Of a DNA stretch of 64,000 bases, positions 48,139 through 58,360 are shown piece by piece. Every line of letters starts with the position of its first letter. The first letter of the stretch is position 1. The position numbers and the translations under genes were made by a program. Origin of the DNA: Anaeromyxobacter dehalogenans 2CP-1 (GTDB lineage: Bacteria; Myxococcota; Myxococcia; Myxococcales; Anaeromyxobacteraceae); assembly GCF_000022145.1 (NCBI RefSeq), contig NC_011891.1:2678001-2742000 (forward strand), read 5' to 3'. The notes under the pieces were generated by a model, which was given only the letters and a program-made list of their open reading frames with translations, searched no databases and was not told where the DNA came from.

Positions 48139-48957
48139 TCACGTGATCCCGAGCAATGCGCGCGCCTCGGCGGGCGTGGCGGGCTCGCGCCCGGCGCGCC
48201 TTACGCGCTGCACCGCGAGCGAGACCAGCTCGTCCGAGCCCTTCGCCAGCACGCCCTTGGCCGCGTACAGGTTGTCCTCGAGCCCGACGCGCACATGCCC
48301 CCCCATCGGCGCCGCCAGCTCCACCATGGAGAGCTGGAACCGCCCCACCCCGGCGACGGACCAGTGCACCGCCTCGGACAGCCCCTCCACCAGGAAGCGC
48401 AGGTTCCGCTCGCTCGCGGCCATGCCGCCCGGCACGCCCAGCACGAACTGCACGTGGTAGGGCTGCGCCAGGTGGCCCTTCTCCAGCAGCCACCGGAGCG
48501 TGTCCAGCATGCCGGCGTCGTAGACCTCGCACTCCGGCACGAGGCGCCGCTCCCGCAGGCGGCCCGCCACCTTCACCAGGTCGGGCCGGGTGTTCACGAA
48601 CACCTCGTCGCCGAAGTTCATGGTGCCCATGTTGAGCGTGCCCATCTCGGCGCCCTCCACCAGCGAGCCGAGCCGCTCGTCGAGCGACATGCCCACCGCG
48701 CCGCCGGTCGAGCACTGGATCACCACGTCGCTGCCGGCCGAGCGGATGCGGTCGATGATCTCGCGGAAGTGCTCCGGCGCCTGCGAGGGGCGGCCGTCGG
48801 GCCAGCGCGCGTGCAGGTGGACCACCGCCGCGCCGGCCCGTCCCGCGTCCACCGCGGCCCGGGCGATCTCCTCCGGCGTGTAGGGCACGGCCGGGTTCTG
48901 GGCGCGCGTCACCTCCGCGCCGACCACCGCCGCGGTCACGATCGTCTTCTCGGCCAT
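48139..48957 (-). CDS. kce: 3-keto-5-aminohexanoate cleavage enzyme
   Basis: Zinc enzyme of the lysine fermentation pathway: cleaves 3-keto-5-aminohexanoate with acetyl-CoA to acetoacetate and 3-aminobutyryl-CoA. The 272-residue barrel of the BKACE/DUF849 family has the zinc ligands in VVHLHAR, plus QCSTGGAVGMSLDER, GTMNFGDEVF and GHVRVGLEDN. It is preceded on the same strand by kal, with 45 bases between, and is the last gene of the operon. Position among kamD, kamE and kal makes Kce the preferred assignment over other BKACE enzymes. Confidence 0.92.
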   Translation of the reverse strand: MAEKTIVTAAVVGAEVTRAQNPAVPYTPEEIARAAVDAGRAGAAVVHLHARWPDGRPSQAPEHFREIIDRIRSAGSDVVIQCSTGGAVGMSLDERLGSLVEGAEMGTLNMGTMNFGDEVFVNTRPDLVKVAGRLRERRLVPECEVYDAGMLDTLRWLLEKGHLAQPYHVQFVLGVPGGMAASERNLRFLVEGLSEAVHWSVAGVGRFQLSMVELAAPMGGHVRVGLEDNLYAAKGVLAKGSDELVSLAVQRVRRAGREPATPAEARALLGIT

Positions 48958-49002
48958 GGGACCTCCCAGCCGCGCCCGGCGCGGCCGAACGGGTGGACCG
49001 GC

Positions 49003-49398
49003 TCAGCGCGCGACGCGCTGCTTGTCCTTGGGGACGACGCAGGTGCCGGTCGCGCGGCACACCACCACCGGCTCCGCCAGCACCTCGGCGGCGGAGTCGG
49101 AGAGGTCCGGCCGCGGCGAGATCACCTTGCGCACCTCGAAGCGCATGGCGCGAGAGGTGTTCCCCACCTTCACGATCTCGCCCTCCGCCTCGACGTAGTC
49201 GCCGGCGTGGACCGGGGCGAGGAACTCCACCGCGTCGTAGGCGCGGAACAGCCCCTCGTCGCCGTCGTGGCGGATGAGCAGCTCGGTGGCGAGATCGCCG
49301 AACAGCGCCAGCATGCGCGCGCCGTCCACCAGGTTGCCGCCGTAGTGCGCGTCGGCCTGCGACATGCGCAGCCGGAGCGTCGCCTTCACCGGGGCCAT
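49003..49398 (-). CDS. kal: 3-aminobutyryl-CoA ammonia-lyase
   Basis: Eliminates ammonia from 3-aminobutyryl-CoA to give crotonyl-CoA. The 131-residue hotdog-fold protein has [19 protein letters not shown], a central strand [14 protein letters not shown] and a C-terminal end PKDKQRVAR typical of the family. Its ATG overlaps the kamE stop codon (ATGA). Known enzyme length is about 130 residues. Confidence 0.92.
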   Translation of the reverse strand: MAPVKATLRLRMSQADAHYGGNLVDGARMLALFGDLATELLIRHDGDEGLFRAYDAVEFLAPVHAGDYVEAEGEIVKVGNTSRAMRFEVRKVISPRPDLSDSAAEVLAEPVVVCRATGTCVVPKDKQRVAR

Positions 49399-50165
49399 CA
49401 GTGCATCTCCTTGCCCATGCGCTTCAGGACCGACCCGACCACGAAGTTCGCCACGTCGGACGGCCTGGTGCCCGGGCCGAAGCCGGCGTCGTAGCCCAGC
49501 TCCAGCGCCAGGCGGTGGTCGATGCGGGGGCCGCCCAGGATGGTGGTGATGCGCCCGCGGATCCCGAGCCGCTCCAGCGCGTCGAGCAGCTGGCGCGCGT
49601 TCTCCTTGTGCACGTCGCGCTGGGTCACCACCTGCGAGACCAGCACCGCGTCGGCCTGGCGATCCCGGCACAGCTCGGCCAGGCGCTGGTTCTCGACCTG
49701 CGCGCCCAGGTTGGTGGCGTCGAAGCACGCGTAGCGCTCGAGGCCGTAGTCGCCGGCGTAGCCCTTCATGTTCATGATGGCGTCGATGCCGACCGCGTGG
49801 GCGTCCGAGCCGGTGCAGGCGCCCAGCACCACGATGCGCCGGCCCACCTCGCGCAGCGCGTAGGCGTTCAGCTCGTCGAAGCCCTTCTTGCGGACCACCA
49901 CCTCGGGCACCTGGATGCGCCCGTAGTCCACCGCCACGGTGCTGCGCCCGTACACCACGAAGAACGTGTAGCGATCGGCCGCCGGCTCCATGGCGGCGAC
50001 ATGCACCTGCTCCAGCCCCATCTTGCGCGCCACCTCGGCGGCGGCCTCGCGGGCCCGCTCGCCGGGCGGGACCGGCAGCACGAACGAGAGCTGCACCACG
50101 CCGTCGTCGCGCCGGTCGCCGTACGGGCGGACCACCTGCCCCGGCTCCCACTCGTGCAGCGTCAT
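49398..50165 (-). CDS. kamE: lysine 5,6-aminomutase, beta subunit
   Basis: Cobalamin-binding subunit of the adenosylcobalamin and PLP-dependent mutase that turns beta-lysine (or D-lysine) into 3,5-diaminohexanoate. The 255 residues have an N-terminal dimer region, then a B12 domain with the base-off motif DAHAVG (in [13 protein letters not shown]) and the later GGPRIDH, which in other enzymes is the Ser/Gly loop. A Lys for PLP is expected in the N-terminal loop (VVRKKGFDE). Overlaps its neighbours by four bases on each side. Confidence 0.93.
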   Translation of the reverse strand: MTLHEWEPGQVVRPYGDRRDDGVVQLSFVLPVPPGERAREAAAEVARKMGLEQVHVAAMEPAADRYTFFVVYGRSTVAVDYGRIQVPEVVVRKKGFDELNAYALREVGRRIVVLGACTGSDAHAVGIDAIMNMKGYAGDYGLERYACFDATNLGAQVENQRLAELCRDRQADAVLVSQVVTQRDVHKENARQLLDALERLGIRGRITTILGGPRIDHRLALELGYDAGFGPGTRPSDVANFVVGSVLKRMGKEMH

Positions 50166-50710
50166 GCCTGCCCCCCGATGCGCGCGCTGCTCGACAGCGT
50201 CCGCCAGGCGTCGATCGCCTCCGCGCCGGCGGGGGTGCGCGCGGTGAAGAAGACCTGGTACTGGCTGCCGCCGTCGCAGGCCGCCCACGCCCACACGTGC
50301 CAGCCGGCGGAGTCGCCCTCGAACGAGAACGCGCGGGCGCCGGCGAAGCGCGTGGGGTGCCGGCGGGCCCGCTCCATCGCCTCGCCGCGCTTCAGCACCG
50401 CCTCGGCGTCCGCCAGGCAGGCCTGCTCGCCCTCGAACGGCTGCTCCGGCGTGGACACGTCCAGCCGGGCGTTCCCGTCCGGCGCCTCGAGCCGCAGCTT
50501 GCGGGCCGAGCCGGAGGCCCGCCACGTCTCCGGCGCCTCGAAGCGCAGCGCACCCACCGTGTACACGAGCCACCCGGGCCGGCCGGAGGGGACGCCCTCC
50601 GGCGCGGGCGAGAGCGCCTCGCGGAGGCCGGCGCAGCCGCCCAGCAGGAGCGGTCCGAGCGCCAGGGCGAGCGCGAGCGCCGCGCGCCGCGGGGATCGGG
50701 TGCGGATCAT
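50162..50710 (-). CDS. lipoprotein of unknown function embedded in the kam operon
   Basis: A 182-residue predicted lipoprotein: basic start, hydrophobic stretch [15 protein letters not shown] with lipid Cys at 26, then a soluble beta-rich domain ([71 protein letters not shown]) that recalls exported PsbP- or DUF1795-like domains. Its start overlaps the kamD stop codon and its stop overlaps the kamE start (both ATGA), so it is co-translated between two subunits of one cytosolic enzyme. Real and expressed, but function unknown. Confidence 0.88.
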   Translation of the reverse strand: MIRTRSPRRAALALALALGPLLLGGCAGLREALSPAPEGVPSGRPGWLVYTVGALRFEAPETWRASGSARKLRLEAPDGNARLDVSTPEQPFEGEQACLADAEAVLKRGEAMERARRHPTRFAGARAFSFEGDSAGWHVWAWAACDGGSQYQVFFTARTPAGAEAIDAWRTLSSSARIGGQA

Positions 50711-52281
50711 CGCGCGCCCTCCAGGATCTCGAGGAACGGGTTGAAGTACGCCGGATCGCGGGGCACCACGCCGGACAGCCCCTTGCCGCCGTCCTCGGCG
50801 CGCGCCACGTCGCCGAAGCGCGCCCGGGCGATCGACGCGGGCAGGCCGTCCCGCGCCACCTCCTCGAGCAGCGCCAGCGCCTTGCCGAGCGTCTCCCGCG
50901 CCCGCGACTCGACCATGCCGCCCGGCCGGAACGTGATCTCGGCGCCCATCGAGCGCCAGGCCCGGTAGACGTAGTCGGCGCCCTTCAGCGCGACGTACCG
51001 ATCCATCAGGAAGGGGTTGTGCATGGCCTCGGTCATCATGCCGAGGAGCTGGATGCCCTGCCCGGTGACCCAGCCCACCACGTCGGACATCATGTCGTAG
51101 GCGTGGCTGAAGAAGATGTCGCCCTGCTTGTGCTTGGTGGGCGGCATGTACTTGATGGGCGCGTCGGGGAAGAGCGTCCGCACGAGCAGCGCCTGCGCCA
51201 GCTCGCGCGCGATGGTGTCCTCGCGCTCCGGGTCGATCTCGAAGCTGTGGCCGAGCCCGATGAGCCGGTCGGGCAGGCCGGCGCGGTGCGCGAAGCTCTC
51301 GTTCACGAACTGCGAGGCGATCACGGTGTGCGCGGCCTCGTCCGCGTCGGCGGTGGTGATGTAGTTGTCCTCGCCGGTGTTGATGAGGATCCCGGCCAGC
51401 GCGCAGATGCGGCGGGAGAAGTGCTGGTCGCACAGGGTCCGCTTCATGTTGATGTCGCGGAACAGGATCCCGTACATCGCGTCGTTGAGCAGCATGTCGA
51501 GCCGCTCCCACGCCGCCGAGAACGCGATCTCCGGCATGCACAGGCCGGAGGAGTAGTTGGTGAGGTGGACGTAGCGGCGGAGCTTGCGCGACTCGTCGTC
51601 GAGCGCCTCGCGCATGATCCGGAAGTTCTCCTGGGTGGCGTAGGTCCCGCCGTAGCCCTCGGTGGTCGCGCCGTGGGGGACGTAGTCGAGCAGCGACTGC
51701 GCGGTCGAGCGGATCACGGCGATGACGTCGGCGCCCGCCTGCGCCGCGGCGCGGGCCTGCTCCACGTCGTCGTGGATGTTGCCGGTCGCGACGATGAGGT
51801 ACTTGTGCGGCCGCGGCCCCACCCCCAGCTCCGCCCGGAGCGCGTCGCGCGCCTGCACCCGCGACCGCAGCTCGTCCACGCCGGCCCGCGCCTCGCCCCG
51901 CATCTCCGCCAGCAGCGCATGCTCCTCGGCGGGCGGCAGCGGCTCGGGGTCGGAGGGGAGCGCCGCCATCCGCTCGACGATCGCGAGCGGGTCGGTGGCG
52001 CCCCGGCGCATCACGTAGCCCATCCAGTAGGCGGCGCCGCGATGCAGCAGCCGCTTCTCGTGGAGCGCGTCCACCGCCATGTTCACCAGCGGTACGCCAC
52101 GCGGCCCCGCGTCGTGCAGGCCGAACAGGCGCAGGACGGTGCGCTCGATCGAGACGGTGGTGTGCCGCCCCACGAACTCCAGCACCGGGGCGGTGATGCG
52201 GTCGGCGAGCGCGCGGCAGCGCTCGACCTGCGCGCGATCGAGGTGGAGATCCGGGACGTGGCGGCCGTCGCTGAGCTGCAT
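50707..52281 (-). CDS. kamD: lysine 5,6-aminomutase, alpha subunit
   Basis: Large catalytic subunit of the B12/PLP mutase. The 524 residues form a TIM barrel with family phrases KYLIVATGNIHDDVEQA, GATTEGYGGTYATQENF, YVHLTNYSSGLCMPEIA, MKRTLCDQHFSRRICA and PTKHKQGDIFFSHAYDMM. GGCGGC with ATG start; first gene of kamD-lipoprotein-kamE-kal-kce. Lysine 2,3-aminomutase, 3,5-diaminohexanoate dehydrogenase and the reactivase genes are not in the window. Confidence 0.95.
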   Translation of the reverse strand: MQLSDGRHVPDLHLDRAQVERCRALADRITAPVLEFVGRHTTVSIERTVLRLFGLHDAGPRGVPLVNMAVDALHEKRLLHRGAAYWMGYVMRRGATDPLAIVERMAALPSDPEPLPPAEEHALLAEMRGEARAGVDELRSRVQARDALRAELGVGPRPHKYLIVATGNIHDDVEQARAAAQAGADVIAVIRSTAQSLLDYVPHGATTEGYGGTYATQENFRIMREALDDESRKLRRYVHLTNYSSGLCMPEIAFSAAWERLDMLLNDAMYGILFRDINMKRTLCDQHFSRRICALAGILINTGEDNYITTADADEAAHTVIASQFVNESFAHRAGLPDRLIGLGHSFEIDPEREDTIARELAQALLVRTLFPDAPIKYMPPTKHKQGDIFFSHAYDMMSDVVGWVTGQGIQLLGMMTEAMHNPFLMDRYVALKGADYVYRAWRSMGAEITFRPGGMVESRARETLGKALALLEEVARDGLPASIARARFGDVARAEDGGKGLSGVVPRDPAYFNPFLEILEGAR

Positions 52282-52315
52282 GGCGGCTCATGGATTAGGC
52301 CGTCGTGCCCTGATG

Positions 52316-52332
52316 GGCAAGCTTCCAGCCGG
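52316..52332 (-). promoter_or_regulatory. possible sigma-54 promoter of the kam operon
   Basis: Minus strand CCGGCTGGAAGCTTGCC: GG and GC ten bases apart, with an intact TTGC at -12 but CTGG instead of CACG at -24. Transcript start would be near 52305, about 24 bases before the ATG. In a 74% GC genome such matches arise by chance, so this is weaker than the other three. Confidence 0.3.
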
Positions 52333-52380
52333 GCCCTGCCGGGTGGTCCAGGACGCCCGCCGAGCCGCCCGCCTCCGGCT

Positions 52381-53436
52381 TCAGGCGATGCGCCCGCCGC
52401 CCACCACCTCGTCGCCCGCGTAGAAGACGGCCGCCTGCCCCGGCGCCACGCCGCGCACCGGCCGCGCCAGCCGGACGTCGGCGCCCGCGCCGCCCGACAC
52501 CGCGCGCACGGTGCCGCGCTCGCCCTCGTGCCGGTGCCGCACCTTCACCCGCAGCTCGACCGGGCCCGCCGGCGGCGCCCCGGACACCCAGCTCGCCTCG
52601 CGCACCTCGAAGCGGTCGCGCGAGGCCTCCTCGGCGCTGCCCACCACCACCCGCGCCGTCGCGGCGTCCAGCCGGACCACGTAGCGCGGCACCGCGCCCG
52701 CGATCCCGAGCCCGCGCCGCTGCCCCACCGTGAACCGGTGCACGCCGTCGTGGCGGCCGAGCACCTCGCCCGCGGTGGAGACGATCTCGCCCGCCCGGAT
52801 CCGCGCCGGCGCGCGCAGCGCCACGAAGTCCCCCGCGTCACCGCGCGTCACGAAGCAGATCTCCTGCGAGTCGGGCTTGTCCGCCACCGCCAGGCCGGCG
52901 CGCGCCGCCTCCGCCCGCACGACGGGCTTCGCCAGCGCGCCCACCGGGAACAGCACGTCGCGGAGCGCGTCCTGGCCCAGGCCGTAGAGGAAGTAGCTCT
53001 GGTCCTTCGCCGGATCCGCGGCGGTGAGCAGCGCGCGCCGCCCGCCCCGCTCCTCGACCCGGGCGTAGTGCCCGGTCGCGAGCTTCGCGCCGAGCGCGCG
53101 GGCGCGGGCCAGCAGCCAGTCGAACTTCACCTCGGTGTTGCAGGCGACGCACGGGTTGGGCGTGCGGCCCTCGACGTAGTCGTCGACGAACCGATCGATG
53201 ACGCGCTCGCGGAAGCGCGCCTCCACGTTCGCCACGTAGAACGGGATGCCGAGGCGCCGCGCCGCCGCGCGCGCGTCCTCGACGTCGTCGGGCGCGCAGC
53301 AGGAGCGTCCGCGGGCCACGTCGGAGTAGTCGGCCACGCGCATGGTGACGCCGATCACCTCGTGGCCGTGGCCGGCGAGGAGGGCGGCGGCGGTCGAGCT
53401 GTCGACCCCGCCCGACATGGCGACCAGGATGCGCAT
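52381..53436 (-). CDS. mnmA: tRNA-specific 2-thiouridylase
   Basis: Puts sulfur on U34 of tRNA-Lys, Glu and Gln. The 351 residues show the PP-loop [12 protein letters not shown], the catalytic Cys pair in [12 protein letters not shown] and SQEICFV, and the C-terminal OB-like domain (VGQRRGLGI). A few residues include an RSCCAP motif early on, usual in deltaproteobacterial forms. It is transcribed behind the sensor kinase gene with a 43-base gap and lies about 100 bases before kamD. Confidence 0.96.
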   Translation of the reverse strand: MRILVAMSGGVDSSTAAALLAGHGHEVIGVTMRVADYSDVARGRSCCAPDDVEDARAAARRLGIPFYVANVEARFRERVIDRFVDDYVEGRTPNPCVACNTEVKFDWLLARARALGAKLATGHYARVEERGGRRALLTAADPAKDQSYFLYGLGQDALRDVLFPVGALAKPVVRAEAARAGLAVADKPDSQEICFVTRGDAGDFVALRAPARIRAGEIVSTAGEVLGRHDGVHRFTVGQRRGLGIAGAVPRYVVRLDAATARVVVGSAEEASRDRFEVREASWVSGAPPAGPVELRVKVRHRHEGERGTVRAVSGGAGADVRLARPVRGVAPGQAAVFYAGDEVVGGGRIA

Positions 53437-53479
53437 GGCAGGTCCGGAGGCGGGGGTGTACCGCCGCCCGCGGCGCGGA

Positions 53480-54733
53480 TCAACCGAGCGAGGCGCTGGG
53501 CGGCGCCGCCGGATCCGCGGGGGGCTGGTCGGCCGGGCGGACCGGAATCTCCAGCACGAACTTGCAGCCGGTGAAGTGGCGGGCCACGCTCGCCGGCTGG
53601 GTGCGCGGCGGGCTCTCCACCCACACCCGCCCGCCGTGGGCCTCCGCGATGCGCCGCGCCACCGGCAGCCCCAGGCCGGAGCCCGGCAGCCGGGCCTCCT
53701 CCCCCGCCCGCGCCGCCGCGTGGTGCAGCGGCTCGAACACCTGCTCCAGCTCCGCCGCGCCGATGCCGGGGCCCTGGTCGTAGACGGTGAAGCGCAGCCG
53801 CCCCGGCTCGCGCCCGACCTCCACCAGCACCTCGCCGCCGTGGGGCGAGAACTTCACCGCGTTCGACACGATGTTGGAGAGCGCCTGCCGGAGCTTGCGC
53901 GCGTCGGCGAGCACCGCCCCGCCGCCCGCGTGCGACACCGCCACGTGCAGCCGCGCGTCGCGGATCGCGGGCCGGTGCTCGGCCACCACGTCGTCGGCGA
54001 ACTGGTCCGGCACCACCGGTTGCTCGACGATGGGCGCGCGCCCCGCCTGCAGGCTTGCGAAGTCGGACAGGTTGTCCACGATGCGGCTCAGCCGCGCCAC
54101 CGAGCCGAGCATCGCCTCCACGATGCGGCGCTGCTGCGGCTGCAGCGGGCCCAGCTTGTCGGACTGGAGGATGCGCAGGTACCCGGCGAGCGGGGTGAGC
54201 GGCGTGGAGAGCTCGTGCGCCAGGTTGTGCATGAACGCGCTCTTCAGCCGGTCCACCTCGATCAGCCGCTCGGCGGCGCGGCGCTCGCCCGCGACCGCCG
54301 ACTCGAGCTGCGCCGCCAGCGTCCCCGAGAACGCCCGCAGCCCGGCGCGCTCGCCGTCCTCGCTGAGCCGCTCGCGCTTCCCCCCGAGGAACGCGCGCAC
54401 CTCCTCGCCCAGGCGCGCGTCCGGCTCGCGCGACGCGAAGCCGTCGGCCCCGGCCGCGAGCGCGAGGTCGTGATCCTCCTGCGTCTCGCCCAGCGCCACG
54501 AACGGCACCGCCTGCAGCGACCGCTCGCGCTTCAGCCGCGCCGCGAGCGCGTGCCCCTCGAGATCCGGGAGGCGCAGGTCGGCGACGATCACGTCGGGCG
54601 GGAGCGAGAGCGCGCGGGCGATGGCGTCGAGGCCGGAGCCGGTCGCGTCCACCGCGAACCCCTCGGCCTCGAGCAGGGCTCGCGCCCGGTCGCGGCGCGG
54701 CCCGTCCTCCTCGATGAGCAGCACCCGCGGCAT
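53480..54733 (-). CDS. soluble hybrid sensor histidine kinase with N-terminal receiver
   Basis: A 417-residue cytosolic protein without membrane segments. Residues 1-117 form a receiver-like domain: IEED start and DLRLPD (phospho-Asp), but the conserved Lys near the end is Arg (GFASREPD), so phosphorylation may be impaired. Residues 160-225 are a dimerisation/phosphoacceptor domain with H-box [14 protein letters not shown]; 270-395 is the ATPase domain with N box ([10 protein letters not shown]), G1 (DQGPGIG) and G2 (GSGLGLPVA). TATAAT 17 bases upstream of ATG is a near-ideal -10. Its partner regulator is not adjacent. Confidence 0.9.
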   Translation of the reverse strand: MPRVLLIEEDGPRRDRARALLEAEGFAVDATGSGLDAIARALSLPPDVIVADLRLPDLEGHALAARLKRERSLQAVPFVALGETQEDHDLALAAGADGFASREPDARLGEEVRAFLGGKRERLSEDGERAGLRAFSGTLAAQLESAVAGERRAAERLIEVDRLKSAFMHNLAHELSTPLTPLAGYLRILQSDKLGPLQPQQRRIVEAMLGSVARLSRIVDNLSDFASLQAGRAPIVEQPVVPDQFADDVVAEHRPAIRDARLHVAVSHAGGGAVLADARKLRQALSNIVSNAVKFSPHGGEVLVEVGREPGRLRFTVYDQGPGIGAAELEQVFEPLHHAAARAGEEARLPGSGLGLPVARRIAEAHGGRVWVESPPRTQPASVARHFTGCKFVLEIPVRPADQPPADPAAPPSASLG

Positions 54734-54750
54734 CGCGAAACCCCGCCTGA

Positions 54751-54756
54751 ATTATA
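54751..54756 (-). promoter_or_regulatory. -10 box of the soluble sensor kinase
   Basis: TATAAT on the minus strand, a perfect consensus box, 17 bases before the ATG and followed by AGGCGGGG as ribosome site. It overlaps the 3' end of the upstream nucleotidyltransferase gene. No clear -35 box. Confidence 0.5.
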
Positions 54757-56062
54757 AGGCCCCGGTCCGACCGGCCCACCATCGGCGCAGCTCGGCCGCG
54801 AGCGCCTCGCGCGTGTTCTGCGCAGGATCCTCCAGCACCCGGTCGAGCAGGTGGTGGAGCGCCTCGCCGACGTGGGGACCGGGCCCCTCACCCAGCAGCG
54901 ACATCACCGCACGCCCATCCAGGGCGAGGTCGCCGGTGGCGAGCGGTGGCGCCGCCGCGAGCTCGGCGTCGATGGCCGCGCGCGCCCGCGAGACCTCCGG
55001 CGCGACCGCGGCGCGGTGCGCGGGCGAGAGCGTGCGGAGCTCCGCCGACACCAGCTCGAACACCGCCGGCACGCGCTGCGGGCCCGTGCGCGCGAGCCAC
55101 CGCCGGATGTCCGCCGGCGCGTCCGGCAGCGCGGCCGGGTGGCGCGCCGCCGGGCAGGCGTACGCCCGGAGGAGCGTCCCGACCTCGTCGGACAGGCGGC
55201 GGGGGAGCCGCAGGCCGAACACGATCTTCGAGGCCTCCTCGGGGCCAACCCCGTGCAGCAGCGCCGCGAGCCGCAGCGCCGGCTCGGCGGGGGCGTGACG
55301 GACCACCGAGGCCGCGTGCCGGTAGGCGGAGAGCGGGAGCGCGGCGATGGCGGGCAGCACCACCCCGAGGAGCCCGGTGCGGCGGAGCAGCAGCAGCGCG
55401 GGCCCGGCGTGCGCGGCGAGCACGAGCCGCGACAGCTCCTCGGCGACGCGCTCCACGCTCACCTTGCGGACCACCTCGAGCGCGCCGGGGATGGCGGCGC
55501 GGGTGGCAGGGTCGAGGCGGTAGCCGAGCTGCGCCGCGAAGCGGACGGCGCGCATGGCGCGGAGGCCGTCCTCGCCGAAGCGCGCGGCCGGCTCGCCGAC
55601 CGCGCGGATGCGCCGGCGGCTCATGTCCACGCGGCCGTCGAACGGATCGCGGAAGTCCGCCTGGAGCGGATCGTACGCCATCGCGTTCATGGTGAAGTCG
55701 CGCCGGGCCAGGTCCGCCTCGAGCTCGGCCAGGAACGTCACCGAGGCCGGACGGCGGCCGTCCACGTAGTCGCCCTCCCCGCGGAACGTGGTGACCTCGA
55801 CCTTCTCGTCGCCCACCAGCACGGTGACGGTGCCGTGGTCGATGCCCGTCGGGATGACGCGCCGGAACAGCGCCATGACCTGCCGCGGCGTGGCCGGCGT
55901 GGCGACGTCGAAGTCGGTGGCGGCGCGGGGGCGGTGCAGGAGCAGGTCGCGGACCGCCCCGCCGACCAGCCAGGAGCGGTGCCCCGCGGCCGAGAGGCGG
56001 CGGAGCACGTCCAGGATCGCCTCGGGGAAGCGCGCCTGCTCGAGGGCGGCGGGCGGCCGCAT
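54752..56062 (-). CDS. tRNA nucleotidyltransferase / poly(A) polymerase family protein
   Basis: Class II nucleotidyltransferase of 436 residues. The head has LVGGAVRDLLL and the catalytic pair DFDVAT, a further carboxylate region in VEVTTFRGEGDYVDGR, the RRDFTMNAMAYDP motif, DPFDGRVDMSRRRIRAVG and EDGLRAMRAVRFAAQL. The C-terminal half has an HD-like helical region (LAALLHGVGPEEASK). The balance between CCA-adding and poly(A) activity cannot be told from sequence by eye. It overlaps the next gene upstream by one base (TGATG). Confidence 0.93.
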   Translation of the reverse strand: MRPPAALEQARFPEAILDVLRRLSAAGHRSWLVGGAVRDLLLHRPRAATDFDVATPATPRQVMALFRRVIPTGIDHGTVTVLVGDEKVEVTTFRGEGDYVDGRRPASVTFLAELEADLARRDFTMNAMAYDPLQADFRDPFDGRVDMSRRRIRAVGEPAARFGEDGLRAMRAVRFAAQLGYRLDPATRAAIPGALEVVRKVSVERVAEELSRLVLAAHAGPALLLLRRTGLLGVVLPAIAALPLSAYRHAASVVRHAPAEPALRLAALLHGVGPEEASKIVFGLRLPRRLSDEVGTLLRAYACPAARHPAALPDAPADIRRWLARTGPQRVPAVFELVSAELRTLSPAHRAAVAPEVSRARAAIDAELAAAPPLATGDLALDGRAVMSLLGEGPGPHVGEALHHLLDRVLEDPAQNTREALAAELRRWWAGRTGAL

Positions 56063-56367
56063 CAGTGCATCCTGCGCAGCTCCTCGCCGGCGCGATCGAG
56101 GAGGCGGAAGTAGAGGCGGATGAGCGCGAGGCGCGTGCCCTCGTCGAGCGTTCCCACCGCGCCGCGGGCCACCGGGAGCGGGTCGCGGCAGATGGTGAGC
56201 AGCGCCTCGCCGAGCGCGTCGGCCTCCTCGCGCGTCACCGGCTCGTCCGGCACCGCGTACGCGGCGCGGATCTGGTCGGGCTCGAAGAGCACGTGGTGCC
56301 CCCGCAGGCCCTCCTCGATGATGACGGCCAGGCGCCCGGGCGCGAGCGACGCGAGCTTCTCCTCCAT
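56062..56367 (-). CDS. small soluble protein of unknown function
   Basis: A 101-residue helical protein. The ATG at 56367 is chosen because GGAGG lies nine bases upstream; the frame opens 14 codons earlier without a ribosome site. Features: LASLAPGRLAVIIEEGLRGH start, DQIRAAYAVPDEPVTREEA, and LIRLYFRLLDRAGEELRRM end. No Cys, signal or membrane part. I do not recognise the family; co-transcription with the nucleotidyltransferase (TGATG overlap) hints at an RNA-related role. Confidence 0.7.
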   Translation of the reverse strand: MEEKLASLAPGRLAVIIEEGLRGHHVLFEPDQIRAAYAVPDEPVTREEADALGEALLTICRDPLPVARGAVGTLDEGTRLALIRLYFRLLDRAGEELRRMH

Positions 56368-56517
56368 CCTCACAAGCCTCCACCGTGTCCGACGAGCGAG
56401 CGGGCGCAACGTAACCCGAAACGCGCCGGGCGGGGCGAGGATCCGCGAAGGGAGGAGCGCGCGCCGGCCGGGCGGCCGGGCGCGCGATTCCGGACGATGT
56501 CGAGCGGCGGCGCCGGC

Positions 56518-57141
56518 TCAGAGGCGCGCCGGGAAGATGCCCTGGGTGCAGATGACGTAGGTGAGGCCGTTCGGGGCCGCCTGGCTGAGGTCGGGCAGCG
56601 CGAACGTGGTCCTGCCGTCGCCGCCGTACAGCGTCCCGAGCAGCGAGAACAGCGCGGTGTTCGAGCTGATCGACAGCAGCTGCCCGCGCGCCGGCGTCGC
56701 GCCCGCGACGGAGCCGGCGACGAGCCACACCTCACCGATGGTGCACTCGCGGCCGCGCCCGTCGACGGCGTAGCCGGGCTCCCCGAAGCGTGAGTCCGGC
56801 CCCGGAGGTCCCTCGGGCCCCTGCGGCCCCTGCAAGCCGGCCGGCCCCATCGGTCCCGGCGCGCCGACCGGGCCCGCAGGACCGGTCGCGCCCGCCGGGC
56901 CGGTCGCGCCCGCCGGGCCGGTCGCGCCAGCGGGCCCGGGCGCGCCGGCGGGACCGATCGGCCCGGCCTCGCCCGCGGGCCCCGCGGGCCCCGGCGGCCC
57001 GGCCGGACCCGCGGGGCCCTCCGGCCCCTGTGGCCCCTGCAGCCCCGCCTGCCCCGCCGTCCCGTCCTCGCCCGAGGATCCCTTGCACGCCGCCAGGGCC
57101 ACGACGAGCGCACCGAGCAGCCACGTCCTTCTCACGATCAC
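56518..57141 (-). CDS. collagen-like lipoprotein with phage-tail-collar-type C-terminal domain
   Basis: A 207-residue lipoprotein: GTG start with AGGAGGTGG nine bases upstream, hydrophobic [12 protein letters not shown] with lipid Cys at 19, then about 32 uninterrupted Gly-X-Y triplets (about 24-120; [19 protein letters not shown] style). The C-terminal domain (125-207; [38 protein letters not shown] and [11 protein letters not shown]) matches the tail-collar/microcystin-dependent protein type I know. Such domains trimerise, which would drive a collagen triple helix. A rod-like surface protein anchored in the outer membrane is inferred. Confidence 0.88.
   Translation of the reverse strand: MIVRRTWLLGALVVALAACKGSSGEDGTAGQAGLQGPQGPEGPAGPAGPPGPAGPAGEAGPIGPAGAPGPAGATGPAGATGPAGATGPAGPVGAPGPMGPAGLQGPQGPEGPPGPDSRFGEPGYAVDGRGRECTIGEVWLVAGSVAGATPARGQLLSISSNTALFSLLGTLYGGDGRTTFALPDLSQAAPNGLTYVICTQGIFPARL
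56882..56935. repeat. three 18-bp tandem units in the collagen region
   Basis: The unit CCGGTCGCGCCCGCCGGG occurs twice exactly and once with a small change, encoding the reverse-strand triplet Gly-Ala-Thr-Gly-Pro-Ala. Copy number may vary between strains, changing rod length. Confidence 0.85.
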
Positions 57142-57253
57142 GCGAACCCACCTCCTGTGGAAGCGGAGGCATACGGTGGGTCCGCGGGCTCGCTCCAGCG
57201 GGCATGCGGGATGGGTGTCCCCGCCCGCCACGTCGGCGGGGGACATGGCCGGC

Positions 57254-57287
57254 CCACGTCGAGCCCTCCACGCGCGGCTCGACGTGG
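57254..57287. other. perfect 12-bp inverted repeat between the sigma-54 activator and the collagen-like gene
   Basis: CCACGTCGAGCC (57254-57265) and GGCTCGACGTGG (57276-57287), ten-base loop. It begins 10 bases after the activator stop codon and lies about 110 bases before the collagen-like gene start. It lacks a T tract, so it may be an RNA hairpin that stalls or protects, or an operator for a dimeric regulator. Confidence 0.55.
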
Positions 57288-57296
57288 CTCACCCGG

Positions 57297-58316
<1,020 letters not shown>

Positions 58317-58360
58317 CGGCGACCTCCCCCACTCGCCGCGCCCGAGGGCGGCTCGCCCCG

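Noticed and set aside
56790-57060. Repeated GC-rich units resembling a repeat array or CRISPR.
   Set aside because: They are in-frame Gly-X-Y codons of the collagen-like gene; no spacers of regular length.
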